DNA from: Ahaetulla prasina
Lineage: Eukaryota > Chordata > Lepidosauria > Squamata > Colubridae
Direction of reading: 5' to 3'
NCBI RefSeq assembly: GCF_028640845.1
Contig: NC_080541.1
Coordinates: 4,914,435-4,978,434 of the forward strand
Length of the DNA: 64,000 bases
Below the pieces are notes generated by a model. The model was not told the DNA's origin and made no database searches. It saw only the letters and a list, made by a program, of their open reading frames with translations. Position numbers and translations under genes: made by a program. Numbering within the stretch: position 1 is the first letter of the stretch; each line of letters opens with the position of its first letter. Positions 21,720 through 32,091 of this stretch are shown here, piece by piece.

Positions 21720-22450
21720 AATTTATTTATTTATTTTATTTATTTATTTTATTTATTTATTCGAATTTTTATACCGCCCTATCTCCCGAAGGACTCAGGG
21801 CGGTGTACAGCCAAATAAAACATAAGAATAATACAAGTAAAAACAACAATTAAAAAACTTATTAATTAGGCCGAAATTAAAATATCACTAAAATAGTATA
21901 AAACCCCATTAAAACTAAATTTAAAACTAAAAACCTTAGGCTAGCCCTGCGCAAATAAATAGATGTGTCTTAAGCTCGCGGCGGAAGGTTCGGAGGTCGG
22001 GAAGTTGGCGTAGCCCTGGGGGAAGCTCGTTCCAGAGGGTGGGAGCCCCCACAGAAAAAGCCCTTCCTCTGGGTGTCGCCAGTCGGCACTGCCTGGCGGA
22101 CGGCACCCTAAGAAGTCCCTCTCTGTGAGAGCATACGGGTCGGTGGGAGGCAATCGGTGGCAGTAGTGGTCCCGTAAATAACCCTGCCCTATGCCATGGA
22201 GCGCTTTAAAGATGGTAACCAAAACCTTGAAGCGCACCTGAAAGGCCACAGGTAGCCAGTGCAGTCTGCACAGGATTGGTGTAACATGGGAGCCACGAGG
22301 GGCTCCCTCAATCACCCGCGCAGCTGCATTCTGAACCAACTGCAGCCTCCGGATGCCCTTCAAGGGGAGCCCCATGTAGAGAGCGTTGCAGTAATCCAAG
22401 CGAGATGTCACGAGCGCATGAGTGACCGTGCATAAGGCATCCCGGTCTAG
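21720..22450 (-). mobile_element. L2-like LINE 3' part with pol C-terminus
   Basis: Starts with (TTTA)n and 'ATACCGCCCTATCTCCCGAA' (3' end). The minus frame 21941-22411 reads SRLDYCNALYMGLPLKG, QLVQNAAARVI, LHWLPV, FKVLVTIFKALHG, the typical end of an L2-clade reverse transcriptase ORF. Partly frameshifted near the C-terminus. Confidence 0.85.
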
Positions 22451-22735
22451 GAATTTAGAAATCTAGAAATTTATCTCCACCAGGATGATGTTCCACAAGA
22501 AGGGAGCCACCACGGAGAAGGCCCTTCTTCTTGTTCCCAGCAGATGGTTCTTCATAAGAGTGGGAACCATAATATATCCTGCCTCCCCACTCTGGTGGGT
22601 TGAGTAGATATAACTGGGGAAAAACCATTTTTAAATAACCTTCCCCCAAAACATGTAAGGTTTTAAAGGTGAAAATCGGAAGCTTGAATTCAACCTACAA
22701 GCAAACTGGAAATCAATGCAAGGGAGATGACACAG
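22451..22735 (-). mobile_element. Older LINE-like fragment
   Basis: 'CACGGAGAAGGCCCTTCTTC' and 'GTAAGGTTTTAAAGGTGAAA' resemble a diverged relative of the L2-like 3' region. Interrupted at its right end by a MITE. Confidence 0.5.
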
Positions 22736-22952
22736 CAGAACTGGCATTCAGCCAGTTCAAACCGATTTGCTCGAACTGGTAGCGGAAATCGCGGGTAGGC
22801 CTGCCCCCGCCCCAGCTCTATGCCATCCTATACAGGCACGTTTTTGAGGCTGGGCGCATGTGCAGAAGGCATGCATGTGAGCAAACCACATGCACGGAAG
22901 GCCAGGCGAAGCATGGAAAACCAGTAGTAACATAATCCACAACCCAACTCTG
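22736..22952. mobile_element. hAT-like MITE (TSD TGACACAG)
   Basis: CAGAACTGGCATTCA...ACCCAACTCTG with perfect TGACACAG flanks (22728-22735, 22953-22960). Same subfamily as 44810 ('GCGCATGTGCAGAAGGC'). Confidence 0.9.
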
Positions 22953-22974
22953 TGACACAGATAAAGTAATACAG

Positions 22975-23590
22975 TAAGTCTGTGGTGTCCTTGATGGTCT
23001 CTGAACTTGGTAGTTTTTCTTGCAGATGTTTCATTACGCAACTGGGTAACTGAACTACTCTACTGATGATGGTACCTACTTGGGTCATGAAATGTCTGCC
23101 AGAAAACAACCAAGCTCAGAGAGCACCAAGGACCCCACAATTGTCATCCTCCTCCTCCTCCTCATTCTCCTCCTCGTTCTCCTTCTTCTCCTCCTCCTCG
23201 TTCTCCTCTTCCTCATTCTCCTTGTCCTCTCCTCCTCCTCCTCATTCTCATTCTCCTCCTCCGCCGCCTCATTCTCCTTCTCGTTCTGCTTCTTCTCCTT
23301 GTTCTCCTCCTCCTCGTTCTCCTCTTCCTCGTTCTCCTTGTCCTCCTCTCCTCCTCCTCCTCCTCACTCCCTTCCAGCACTGATGATGTTAACTAGTTTG
23401 GATCGTGAACATCTGCAAGAAAACAGCCAAGCTTAGAGAACACCAAGGACCCCATATTTCAACCCAGAGCTACAGATGTTCTCCTTTCTAGCATTGATGA
23501 TGTTACCTAGTTGTGTAATAAGACAAAAACCATCAAACTCAGAGACTACCAGGGACCTCACAGTTCAACCCCAAGCCACAAGTATTCTGT
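22975..23590. repeat. Hammerhead-like family A units, head-to-head, with CTC array
   Basis: A reversed unit (22975-23050) faces a forward one (23056-23140). A (CTC/CTT)n array follows at 23146-23370, then further forward units at about 23380 and 23494. The core 23063-23096 reads CTGATGA, stem II, GAAATGTC. The later two are degraded. Confidence 0.7.
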
Positions 23591-23759
23591 CATGGTCTCC
23601 TGAAGCTGTCCCAACCAGTCAGGAATGGCATAATGGAGCATGCTTACATTAGTAAGTAGCCAATTAGATGTGACTGGATGACAGGTTTGTTGGTTTAGCA
23701 AAGAAAACTAATCCCTCATTCTGAACTGATGACCACAACCATATTTTACACAACAAATC

Positions 23760-24309
23760 TGTTGTGACCCAGGTTCCTGGACTCGGACTCCTGGACTCAG
23801 ATGATTCAGAAAGTGAGGGAGAAGACCTGGCCAGCCCTGCTTCTCCTGGGCCCTCTCCCTCCCTGGCACCCACCCAAAGAGAGGAGGAGGGGCCGGCAAG
23901 GCCTGATTCTCCCGGGCCTTCTTCTGATTTGGCAACGCCCCAAGAACAGTTTTGGAGTGATGCAAGACTGCACAGACATGATTGGTGCGCGCAGCAGAGG
24001 AAGCATTGGGACAAAGCCAAAGAATGATGAGTCATGCAGTGACATCTGCAAAGACTATAAAAAGGAGGTGGAACTTCCTGGTTTTTTGTCTTGGACAAAA
24101 CAATGAATTTGCGCGGGCAAACTGTATCAATGGAGGGAAGAATATATTCGTGAGTAATTCTGGCCTTATCTATAATTTCCTAGTTATCTCCAGAGACTTG
24201 GCAGGCCCGTGGGTAGACGTGGCCAGAACATTTATCTATGTAAATAAATTAGAAAAGGAGTTCTTTGACTGACTCTTTGTTGGGAGTATTGGGGGAGGGA
24301 AATAGAACA
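23760..24309 (+). mobile_element. Solo LTR 6 (TSD AAATC)
   Basis: TGTTGTGACC...ATAGAACA with perfect AAATC flanks (23755-23759, 24310-24314). The shared frame is intact from the LTR start to a stop at about 24027 (DSDDSESEGEDL ... QQRKHWDKAKE). TATAAAA near 24057 and AATAAA near 24244. Confidence 0.93.
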
Positions 24310-24440
24310 AAATCAGTGTATGGAAAGGAAGACGATTCACCAAAATATGCAGTTTCGCAGTTGCTTGAAAAACAACAAAGAATTCCAGATGTTTCACAGA
24401 AATCTGAATGCCATCTTAAAAGAACGTAGTAGGCAAGAAA

Positions 24441-24877
24441 TCTCAGAATAACAGAATTGGAAGGGACCTTGGAGGTCTTCTAGTCCAACCTTCTGCTCAA
24501 GCGGGAGACCCTATAACATTTCAGGCAAATGATTGTCCAGTCTCTTTTTGAAAGCCTCCAGTGATGCAGCATCCACAACATCTGAAATTTCAACATCTGA
24601 AATTTTCCTTAGTGGTGAAATCAATTTTTTTTTTTTACTACCGGTTCTGGGGGCGTGGCTTGGTGGGCGTGGCAGGGAGAGGATATTGCAAAATCCCCAT
24701 TCCCTCCCCACTCTGGGGACAGCCAGAGGTGATATTTGCCAGTTTTCCAAACTACTCAAAATTCCCGCTGCCGGTTCTCCAGAACCTGTCAGAACCTGCT
24801 GTATTTCACCCCTGGTTCTAGATTGTTTCTCTGCTTGATTAGCTTCCATTTGTTGCTTCTTGTCTTGCTTTCAGATT
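24441..24877 (-). mobile_element. CR1 LINE 3' end interrupted by a MITE
   Basis: CR1 24441-24609, then resumes at 24815 with 'GTTCTAGATTGTTTCTCTGC'. A short internal repeat (AACATCTGAAATTT) sits before the junction. Confidence 0.85.
24610..24814. mobile_element. hAT-like MITE
   Basis: TAGTGGTGAAATC...TATTTCACCCCTG. No intact 8-bp duplication. Comparison with other CR1 copies suggests the left duplication (GTTCTAG) and the first base of the element were lost in a small deletion. Confidence 0.78.
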
Positions 24878-25140
24878 ACAGAATAATACAGTTGGAAGGG
24901 ACATCGGAGGTCACCTAGTCCAACTCCTCCATCAGGAAACCCTTTAAAATCCAGGACAAATGACTGTCTGGTTTCTTCCTGAAATCCTCCAGTGATGGAG
25001 CACCCCCCCTCCCAACTTCTGGAGGCAAGTTCCTCTGATTTATTGATCTGGGATTATAGAATAACAAAGTTGGATGGGACCTCAGAGGTCATGTAGTCCA
25101 ACACCCACCCACCTGCTTGAGCAGGGAATTTTATACTTTA
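24878..25140 (-). mobile_element. Two CR1 3'-end scraps
   Basis: 'CAGTTGGAAGGGACATCGGA' (24891) and 'AAGTTGGATGGGACCTCAGA' (25069) are separate, diverged CR1 tails in the same orientation. Confidence 0.75.
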
Positions 25141-25226
25141 GATATTCTGATCCTTTGTTCATTGGGTTTACTTGTGTGCCCATCCAAGTGGGTTTTGTTA
25201 AATGATATGAAAAAGGACCCACCGAT

Positions 25227-26181
25227 CAGGAGTGAAATCTAAAAATTTTCCCTACCGGTTCTGTGGCCGTGGCTTAATTGGTGGGCGTGGCTTGGTGGTC
25301 AGATGACTGGGTGGGCGTGGCCAATAACAATAAATAATAAAAATAATAAACAAAGTATAAAAAACAATAAGAGGTACCAAAAACCAACTTTCACACTTTA
25401 CACACACACAACACAACTGATTCACACACAATGTAAAAGCAGCTGCACTTCACACTTCACACAGCCACAAAAAGCTCAAAAACCAACTTTCACAGTTTAC
25501 ACACACACAACTGACACACACACACACACACACAAAATGCCACATACTGAGATTTTGTGTGTTTGTGTAATTAGAGTGAAACACTACAGAAACACACCAA
25601 ATCTCAAAAAGCTGCACAAATATTTTATTTTATTTTATTATTTTATTTTATTTTATTGTGGATTTCAAATCCCAGAGTTCCTCAGCCAGCAAAGCCAGCC
25701 AGTTGATCACCGAGGAAATAGATTAGCTAAGTGATTGATTCTGTCTGGCTGAAAGTGAAACTGCTTTCGGGCTGGAAAAAGAGCCATGCCTTCATCAGTA
25801 ATCAGGTAAGTGCCTTAGAATCTCTACTCTTACTTGTAGAAAACATGTTTCTACAAGTAAGAGTACAAGTAAGGTTCTGCTGATGAGGAATTCAGATGAG
25901 ATTGCCAAAGGAGACTTGAATTTTTTTTTTTAAGTTTAAAGTCTCTGCCGATCTCAGCTGAGGGGCGGGATCCTCAAAGGCTTCTTTTTACTTTTAAAGG
26001 CATGTTTCAGCTGAAGCAAAACCTTCTTTTAAAAGTAAAAAAAAAAACTCTGCTGATGGTGCGGCTCAGCAGAGGCAGGGGGGGTGGGGCCAGGGGTTTT
26101 TGCTACCGGTCCTCCGAACCAGCAGCCGCCATCGCTACCGGATGACGCGAGCCAGTCCGAACCGGGAGCATTTCACCCCTG
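25227..26181 (+). mobile_element. Long-form hAT-like MITE
   Basis: CAGGAGTGAAATCTA...GAGCATTTCACCCCTG, flanks CCACCGAT and CTACCGAC (6/8). It holds CA repeats, a TTTTA tract (25621-25660) and inverted AAAAGTAAAAA segments. No transposase. Same long form as 7322. Confidence 0.75.
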
Positions 26182-26194
26182 CTACCGACCCACA

Positions 26195-26500
26195 GTGATT
26201 ATCTGGGGACTCAGTTTGGTCCCTTCTGGTTCTTTGGACAATAGGTTGACCCACCTCTTCTTTGTGGCAGCCCCTCAAATATTGGAACACTGCTATCATT
26301 TCACCCCAATCCTTCTTTTCATTAAACTAGATAGACCCAATTCCCGCAACCGTTCTTTCTATGTTTTAGCCTCCAGTCCCCTAATCCTCTTGGTTGCTCT
26401 TCTCTGCACTCTTTCCAGAGTCTCAACATCTTTTTTCTATTGTGGCAACCAAAATTGAATGCAATATTCCATGTTAGTAATTATTCTATTAATCATGTTC
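26195..26500 (-). mobile_element. CR1 LINE fragment
   Basis: 'GACCCACCTCTTCTTTGTGG' to 'AATTGAATGCAATATTCCAT', minus-strand CR1 pol end. Confidence 0.85.
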
Positions 26501-26940
26501 CCAATATCAAAATAGCCGTATTCGTCTGCGACAACTATGATGAGGAAAACAAAGAAGAATCTTTGGATTACAACTAAATAAAATTTTGGCGACTTCTTGA
26601 AAGAATCTTTGGATGAATCCTGCGGCTCCGTTTTTTAAAAATTATATTGAGATAAATGAAGCTTTAAAAATGAAACATTTATTTTAAGGAACCGTAATCT
26701 TACCCACCGCAAGGGAACATTACAAATTGCACAATTAAAGGAAGTATACGGGAGAATCGCTATGAATCAAAGAGGTGCAATTTTAATTGTCTTGGAGGCA
26801 AACAGTGGGGAGGGATGTGATTGAGGATGAAATCAAGGAAGCAAGAAGGATTATGACTTTGTAAAAAAAGAAAATATTTGGCCTACAATTCTATATGAAT
26901 TCACTGTGGAAGGAATCCAAAAAGGAAAAAAAGAAAAGTG
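26501..26940. other. Unique sequence
   Basis: Nothing recognised. Confidence 0.5.
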
Positions 26941-28000
26941 AAATAACTGCAGGAAAACAGCCAAGCTCAGGACCACCAAGGACAAAGGAAGAAAGGAGGG
27001 AGGGAGGGAGGGAGGGAGGGAAGGAGGGAGGGAAGGAAGGAAGGAAGGAAGGAAGGAAGGAAGGAAAAGGATAAAGGAAGGGAAGGAAGGAAGGAAGGAA
27101 GGAAGGAAGGAAGGAAGGAAGGAAGGAAGGAAGGAAGGAAGGAAAAAGGATAAAAGAAGGAAAGGAAGGAAGGAGGGAGGGAGGGAGGAAAAAGGAAGGA
27201 AGGAGGGAGGGAGGGAGGGAAGGAAGGAAGAAAAAAGTATAAAGGAAGGAAAGGAAGGAGGGAGGGAGGGAGGAAGGAAGGAAGGAAGGAAGGAAGGAAA
27301 AGGATAAAGGAAGGAAAGGAAAGAAGGAAAAAGGATAAAGGAAGAAAAGGAAGGAAGGAGGGAGGGAGGGAGGGAGGAAAAAGGAAGGAAGGAAGGAGGG
27401 AGGGAGGGAAGGAAGGAAGGAAGGAAGGAAAAGGATGAAGGAAAGGAAGGAAGGAGGGAGGAAGGAAAAAGGATAAAGGAAGAAAAGGAAGAAAGGAGGG
27501 AGGGAGGACGAAGGAAGGAAGAAGGAAGGAAGGAAGGAAGGAAGGAAGGAAGGAAGGAAGGAAGGAAGGAAGGAAGGAAGGAAGGAAGGAAGGAAAAATA
27601 ATAAACAGGAAGGAAAGTAAGGAGGGAGGGAGGGTGGGAGGGAAGGAAGAAGGAAGGAAGGAAAAAGAAGGGAGGGAGAAGGGAGGGAGGAAGGGAAGGA
27701 AGGAAGTAAAAAGAATAAACAGGAAGGAGGGAGGGAGGAAAAAGGTGGGAGGGAGGGAGGGAGGGAGGGAGGGAGGGAGGGAGGAAGGAAAATACATTGC
27801 TGATAATATTACCTAGTAGGGCAATGCAAGCAAACAATCAAGCTCAGGAAGCACCAAGCACCCTTACACTTTTCCTTCTCCTCCATTTCGCAAATCCCAC
27901 TCCCTTCTAATGCTGATAATATTACCTAGTTTGGTAAGGAAATGTCTACCAAGCTCAGAAAGCACCAAGGACCCCATAGTTTAACACAGAACTAGAAATA
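26941..28000 (+). repeat. Family A units around an 800-bp GGAA/GGGA array
   Basis: A unit scrap ('GCAGGAAAACAGCCAAGCTC') is followed by purine arrays (26986-27790), then units with degraded cores at about 27801 and 27911 (CTGATAATATTACCTAG). The array sits at the unit position where other copies have CTC repeats. The minus frame of poly-LPPSLPPS is an artefact of the array. Confidence 0.85.
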
Positions 28001-28071
28001 TTCTCTCCTATTAGTCCTCAAGGTGGCTGCAAATGTGCCAAAGTAATCAATTCAAAGCATACAACCTAGAC

Positions 28072-28206
28072 CAGGGGTCTCCAACCTTGGTCCCTTTAAG
28101 ACTTGTGGACTTCAACTCCCAGAGTCCCTCAGCCAGCAAAGCTGGCTGAGGAACTCTGGGAGTTGAAGTCCACAAGTCTTAAAGGGACCAAGGTTGGAGA
28201 CCCTTG
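28072..28206. mobile_element. Palindromic hAT-like MITE (TSD ACCTAGAC)
   Basis: CAGGGGTCTCCAACC...GGTTGGAGACCCTTG. Almost the whole 135 bp forms one hairpin with arms of about 65 bases ('GACTTGTGGACTTCAACTCC'). Perfect 8-bp flanks (28064-28071, 28207-28214). Confidence 0.95.
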
Positions 28207-28214
28207 ACCTAGAC

Positions 28215-28740
28215 CATTAGTAGACTTCAGAATGGTTCCACCTCAGCTGCTAAGGCACCATACAATAAATTTGAGCTAGAAGCTCAAATAGAAGATGCAA
28301 CTTGGGCATTGCCAAGAGAAGGTCTTGTTCCACTGTGGCTGGCTTGATAGTTGGCGTTTTAATTCTCCTTTTCAAAGACAAAAACGGGACATAATTCCAC
28401 CTAGGACTATTCCTCCCTTCCATTATTCTGATTTTATTAGCCTTCTGCAACTTGGTGCGCTCCAGATGTGCTGCACTCGAAAAAGCCTAGGATTCTCTAC
28501 CACCATTTCTTCAAACATCTAAGTGATAGCCATCAGGCAATGACTGGCTTAAGTGAAGTTTGCTAAAGAATTGATTTTATGCTTGTCTGCTTTGACTGAT
28601 CTTCTTGTACGAGAAGAAATTGAATTTGCCTTGATGAAGATATGAAGGAACAGTTATCTGGCAAAAGGGGCTGAAACGTTTGTTATGTCTTGAGAAGCAC
28701 TATTCAGAAGTTACTCAGATAGACACCTTCCTGATTCACT
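28215..28740. other. Mostly unique sequence
   Basis: 28635-28690 ('GGCTGAAACGTTTG') could be a very degraded relative of the ribozyme repeats. Otherwise nothing recognised. Confidence 0.4.
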
Positions 28741-28990
28741 AGGGTATAACAAAGGGAGCAGATATAACGCAATCAGACAAATCAGCCATCAACAGACACA
28801 TAGAGATAAGCAACACCTACACACCATTCAAAAGAGGCAATCAAAAAGCTAAAAGGAAACAAAGAGACCAAAAAAAATCAACATCCAGATAAGGAGAGAT
28901 TAACAGCAGGATTAACACTGAGGCTTAACAAGTTAAAGTTAACTTGTTAAAGGATTAACAAGGGTTTAGAAAATGTAGAACTACGCCCGC
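28741..28990 (+). pseudogene. Possible Penelope-like element C-terminal remnant
   Basis: A short open stretch reads SAINRHIEISNTYTPFKR and then a lysine/arginine-rich end and stop. 'INRHI' followed by a basic tail recalls the C-terminus of Penelope-like polyproteins, from memory only. It lies upstream of the family A ribozyme-like array, separated by later LINE insertions. The link is inference. Confidence 0.35.
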
Positions 28991-29039
28991 CTTTGGTATG
29001 ACCTGAGCATAGCTCATAAACTCATCTGCTCATAAACTC

Positions 29040-29250
29040 ATCTGATTTATATTGATATATTGACCATCAATTGTGTTGTAAATGTTGTACCTTGATGAAC
29101 GTATCTTTTCTTTTATGTACACTGGGAGCTTATGCACCAAGACAAATTCCTTGTGTGTCCAATCACACTTGACCAATAAAATTCTATTCTATTCTATTCT
29201 ATTCTATTCTATTCTATTCTATTCTATTCTATTCTATTCTATTCTATTCT
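29040..29250 (+). mobile_element. Snake1-like LINE 3' end with (AATAG)n tail
   Basis: 'CATCAATTGTGTTGTAAATG', 'CTTTTATGTACACTGGGAG', 'CAATCACACTTGACCAATAA', then (TTCTA)n 29179-29250. Confidence 0.9.
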
Positions 29251-29610
29251 ACAATGTCCTACCTGTCAATGACTACTTCAGCTTCAACCACAACAATACA
29301 AGAGCACACCATAGATACAAACTTAAAGTGAACCACTCCAAACTCGATTGCAGAAAATATGACTTCAGCAACAGAGTGGTCAATGCCTGGGATGCATTGC
29401 CTGACTTTGTGCATTACCCCAAACCCCCAAAATTTTAACCGTAACTGGCTACTGTAGACCTCACCCCATTCCTAAGAGGTCTGTAAGGGGCGTGCATAAG
29501 AGCACCAGCATGCCTACCATCCCTGTCCTAATGTTCCCTTTGATTGTATTCATTTTATCTATTCAATTCATGCTTATATATATTATCTAATACGTACTGG
29601 ACAAATAAAT
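29251..29610 (+). mobile_element. CR1-superfamily LINE, 'NAWNALPD' type, 3' end
   Basis: Frame: DYFSFNHNNTRAHHRYKL, CRKYDFSNRVVNAWDALPD. Then 'CCCCATTCCTAAGAGGTCTG' and an AATAAATAAA end. Related copies at 52.9, 54.4, 57.2 and 59.2 kb. Confidence 0.82.
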
Positions 29611-29913
29611 AAATAAAAACAAGCTAACAATCAAGTGGTAAGCAATATCCCAATGAAGGAAGTACCAATTCAGATAAACAATCAAACAGTAAACAGCAAC
29701 CTAACCAAGGAACCACCAAGAAAACTAACACCAACACTCAGGGCAACGCTGGTATATGAAAAGAAACTAAGCAAATCCACTCCCTTCTAGCACTGATGAT
29801 GGTATCTAGTTGGATAATGAAACATTTGCAAGAAAACAATCAAGCTCAGAGAGCAGCAAGAAATCAACAGTCCTCCTCCTCCTCCTCTCCACAAATGCCT
29901 TTCCCTTTTAGCA

Positions 29914-29947
29914 CTGATGATGTTACCTAGCTGGGTAATGAAACATC
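29914..29947 (+). ncRNA. Candidate hammerhead ribozyme core, family A
   Basis: CTGATGA 29914-29920, T, stem II GTTACC (29922-29927) with GGTAAT (29934-29939, one G-U pair), loop TAGCTG, GAAAC 29940-29944, ATC. The outer strands TTTTAGCA and TGCAGGAAAA pair with one A-A mismatch. ATC is read as a decayed GTC. Confidence 0.6.
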
Positions 29948-30130
29948 TGCAGGAAAAGAACTAAGGTCAGAGAGCACCAAGGACCTCTTCCACCTCTTCT
30001 CTTCTTCCTCCTCCTCCTCCTCCTCGTCATTCTTCTCCTCCTTGTTCTCCTTGTTATTCTTCTCCTCTTCCTCTTCTTCCTCCTCCTGCTTGCTATCCTT
30101 GTTCTCCTCAAACCCCACTCCTTTGTAGCA

Positions 30131-30164
30131 CCGATGATGTCACCTAGTTGGGTAATGAAACATC
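30131..30164 (+). ncRNA. Family A core, decayed
   Basis: CCGATGA (one change from CTGATGA), stem II GTCACC/GGTAAT with one mismatch, GAAACATC, then TGCAAGAA. Confidence 0.45.
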
Positions 30165-30354
30165 TGCAAGAACACAACTAAGCTCAGAGAACACCAAAGA
30201 CCCCACATTCTCTTCTTCCCCCTCTTCCTCCTCCTCGTTCTTCCGTCCTCCTTATTCTCCTCCTTGTTCTTGTTATTCTCCTCCTTCCTCTCCTCCTCCT
30301 CCTCCTCCTGCTTGCTATCCTTGTTCTCCTCTTCCTTTCCACAAACCCCACTCT

Positions 30355-30880
30355 TGTCGTGTCCCACTCCTCCGCTGACGGCCGGGTCAGGGAAATCCGA
30401 ATCAGGCGTGCCTCTGCAGCTCTGCCAAAGTCCTAGCAAAGTTCTCAAGGCAGGCAGGAGACCAGAAAGTGACTTCAGCAATATAAGGTAGACTTTGCCT
30501 GACTCAGAGAATGCCAGAAAGCAGATCCTTTATATAGGCCATGGGGTGTGGCTCCATGACTCAGCACTTATCCCGGCCTGCCCCTCCCTTCCTTTTGCTG
30601 ACTTCACCTCTCCATTCTCCGGAAGCGAGGGTCACTCCAGTCTGCAGCTGTTGGTAATTGACCTTCCTCAGGCTCACATGCTGTGGGGGAGGGGGAGGGG
30701 TCTAGTTGCTCCGTTTGCCTGGGCATGGAGCCAGGGCTGGGGGCTGGAGGTGCTTCTTCTTCCTCAGCCTGTCTGGGCATGGAGCCAGGGCTGGGGCCGG
30801 GAGGAATGCTAGGACATTCCTCAGCGTTCGGAAGCAGATAAGAAGGCCCCGGCTGCAGGGAAAGTGGGCGAGGCACAACA
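30355..30880 (-). mobile_element. Solo LTR 7 (TSD ACTCC, left copy ACTCT)
   Basis: Minus TGTTGTGCC...ACACGACA. The target is 'CCACTCCCTTCTAGC' of the family A unit, so the original duplication was ACTCC with one later change. Same subfamily as LTR 4 but with two, not three, PGPSPGSMP-type repeats. The frame is shifted just before its basic end. Confidence 0.9.
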
Positions 30881-30894
30881 ACTCCCTTCTAGCA

Positions 30895-30928
30895 CTGATG
30901 ATGTCACCTAGTTGGGTAATGAAACATC
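30895..30928 (+). ncRNA. Family A core next to LTR 7
   Basis: CTGATGA, stem II GTCACC/GGTAAT, GAAACATC. The outer strand TTCTAGCA pairs with TGCAAGAA except one A-A. Confidence 0.5.
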
Positions 30929-30975
30929 TGCAAGAAAACAACCAAGCTCAGAGAGCACCAAGGACCCCCCATGGC

Positions 30976-32090
30976 ATATGAACCCTAGGATTAAAGAAGT
31001 TTGATTTCCAGATCTACACAACTTCATCGGCGCAGTATTATCTTTAATTCATTTGGGTCTGATCGGCGATGAGTCGTCAAATTTGGAGCCTGATTTCAGG
31101 AAACCTTCCCCTGATATCAAAACACAAAGTTCAAACTTAAATGGAAACTCATTTTAATTCTGGCTTACTTCTATTCCGTGGATAATCCGAGGAGCTGTTC
31201 ATATCCTAAATCACCTTTTTCATCAGGCAAAGATTTCTCTGAGTCGGACTTAAGTCTTGATGACTCAGCAGTCCAGCCATGCGTGCTGGAGTTTTGCAGA
31301 TATATATATATATATATTTACTCTAATACTAGATCTTATATGTTGCCTGAATTATTTTATGCTGACAAACCCCAGGAGAAACCAATAAATCAATAAACAG
31401 GTCGGCAGAGAACACTGTCGGAGCGGTTGTGCACCTTTTAACAAAAGACTCTCGTGAGGAAATGGAAAGTTTGTTCAATTATTATTTTTTTTTAAAAATC
31501 CATCTACCTGATATCAAAGACCCTCAGGATATGGCCTCTTTCAGTGCATCGTTTTTTGTGGTGAAGAAAATATTCACACTGGCTGAGGTGGCAAAAGCAC
31601 TCAGTGAGAAAGAAAGGAAGGAAGCCATTTCGTTCTCTTAATTTCTAACCCTTTCCCTTTTATTTTCTTTTTTCTTTCTTTCTTTTCTTTTTTTTTTTTT
31701 TTGCTGCCTATAGTTTATGAAGCTGTAAAGGCTTTTTCACCCTCGAGCAGCCTTTAAAAGTAATTCTACGGGGGAAATATTACAAAGAAATGCAAGTGAA
31801 ACTCGGCTGGGTTTTTTCTTTCTTTGTTTTCGTTTTTCTTTTTTGCTAAAATGAGGAGGCACAGTTGAGCATGAAATGAGTGGGAGAGAGGGAGGTATTG
31901 TGGAGGTTATCAAAATCCAAAGTCCAGCGTTTATTAAGGCTGTTGGCTTTCGTTTATTTTTATATAAATCGTTTTGAGGCTTCTTAACATCAACTCTTAG
32001 GGAGGAAAGCTGACTCTGAGCTGGTGACTTACATACCTTTCTATGAAAGATCATAGAATCAACTAATCAAAAAAACATCGAATCATGGAA
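30976..32090. other. Mostly unique sequence
   Basis: TA tract at 31300. CTTT-rich segment 31660-31702. No coding exon or repeat family recognised. Confidence 0.5.
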
Positions 32091-32091
32091 T

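Larger units (their letters stand above)
29611..30975 (+). repeat. Tandem hammerhead-like family A units, split by LTR 7
   Basis: Units with cores at about 29793, 29914, 30131 and 30895, separated by CTC/CTT tracts. LTR 7 (30355-30880) sits in the conserved 'CCCCACTCCCTTCTAGC' segment. The preceding 29611-29770 resembles 38505-38660, which also precedes an array. Confidence 0.8.

Noticed and set aside
26851..27837. 328-codon minus frame rich in LPPSLPPS
   Set aside because: It is a direct translation of GGAA/GGGA repeats. All frames are open there.
28635..28690. Fourth ribozyme-like family (CTGAAACGTTTG)
   Set aside because: GAAACG is present but no convincing CTGANGA or stem II. Left as a weak hint only.
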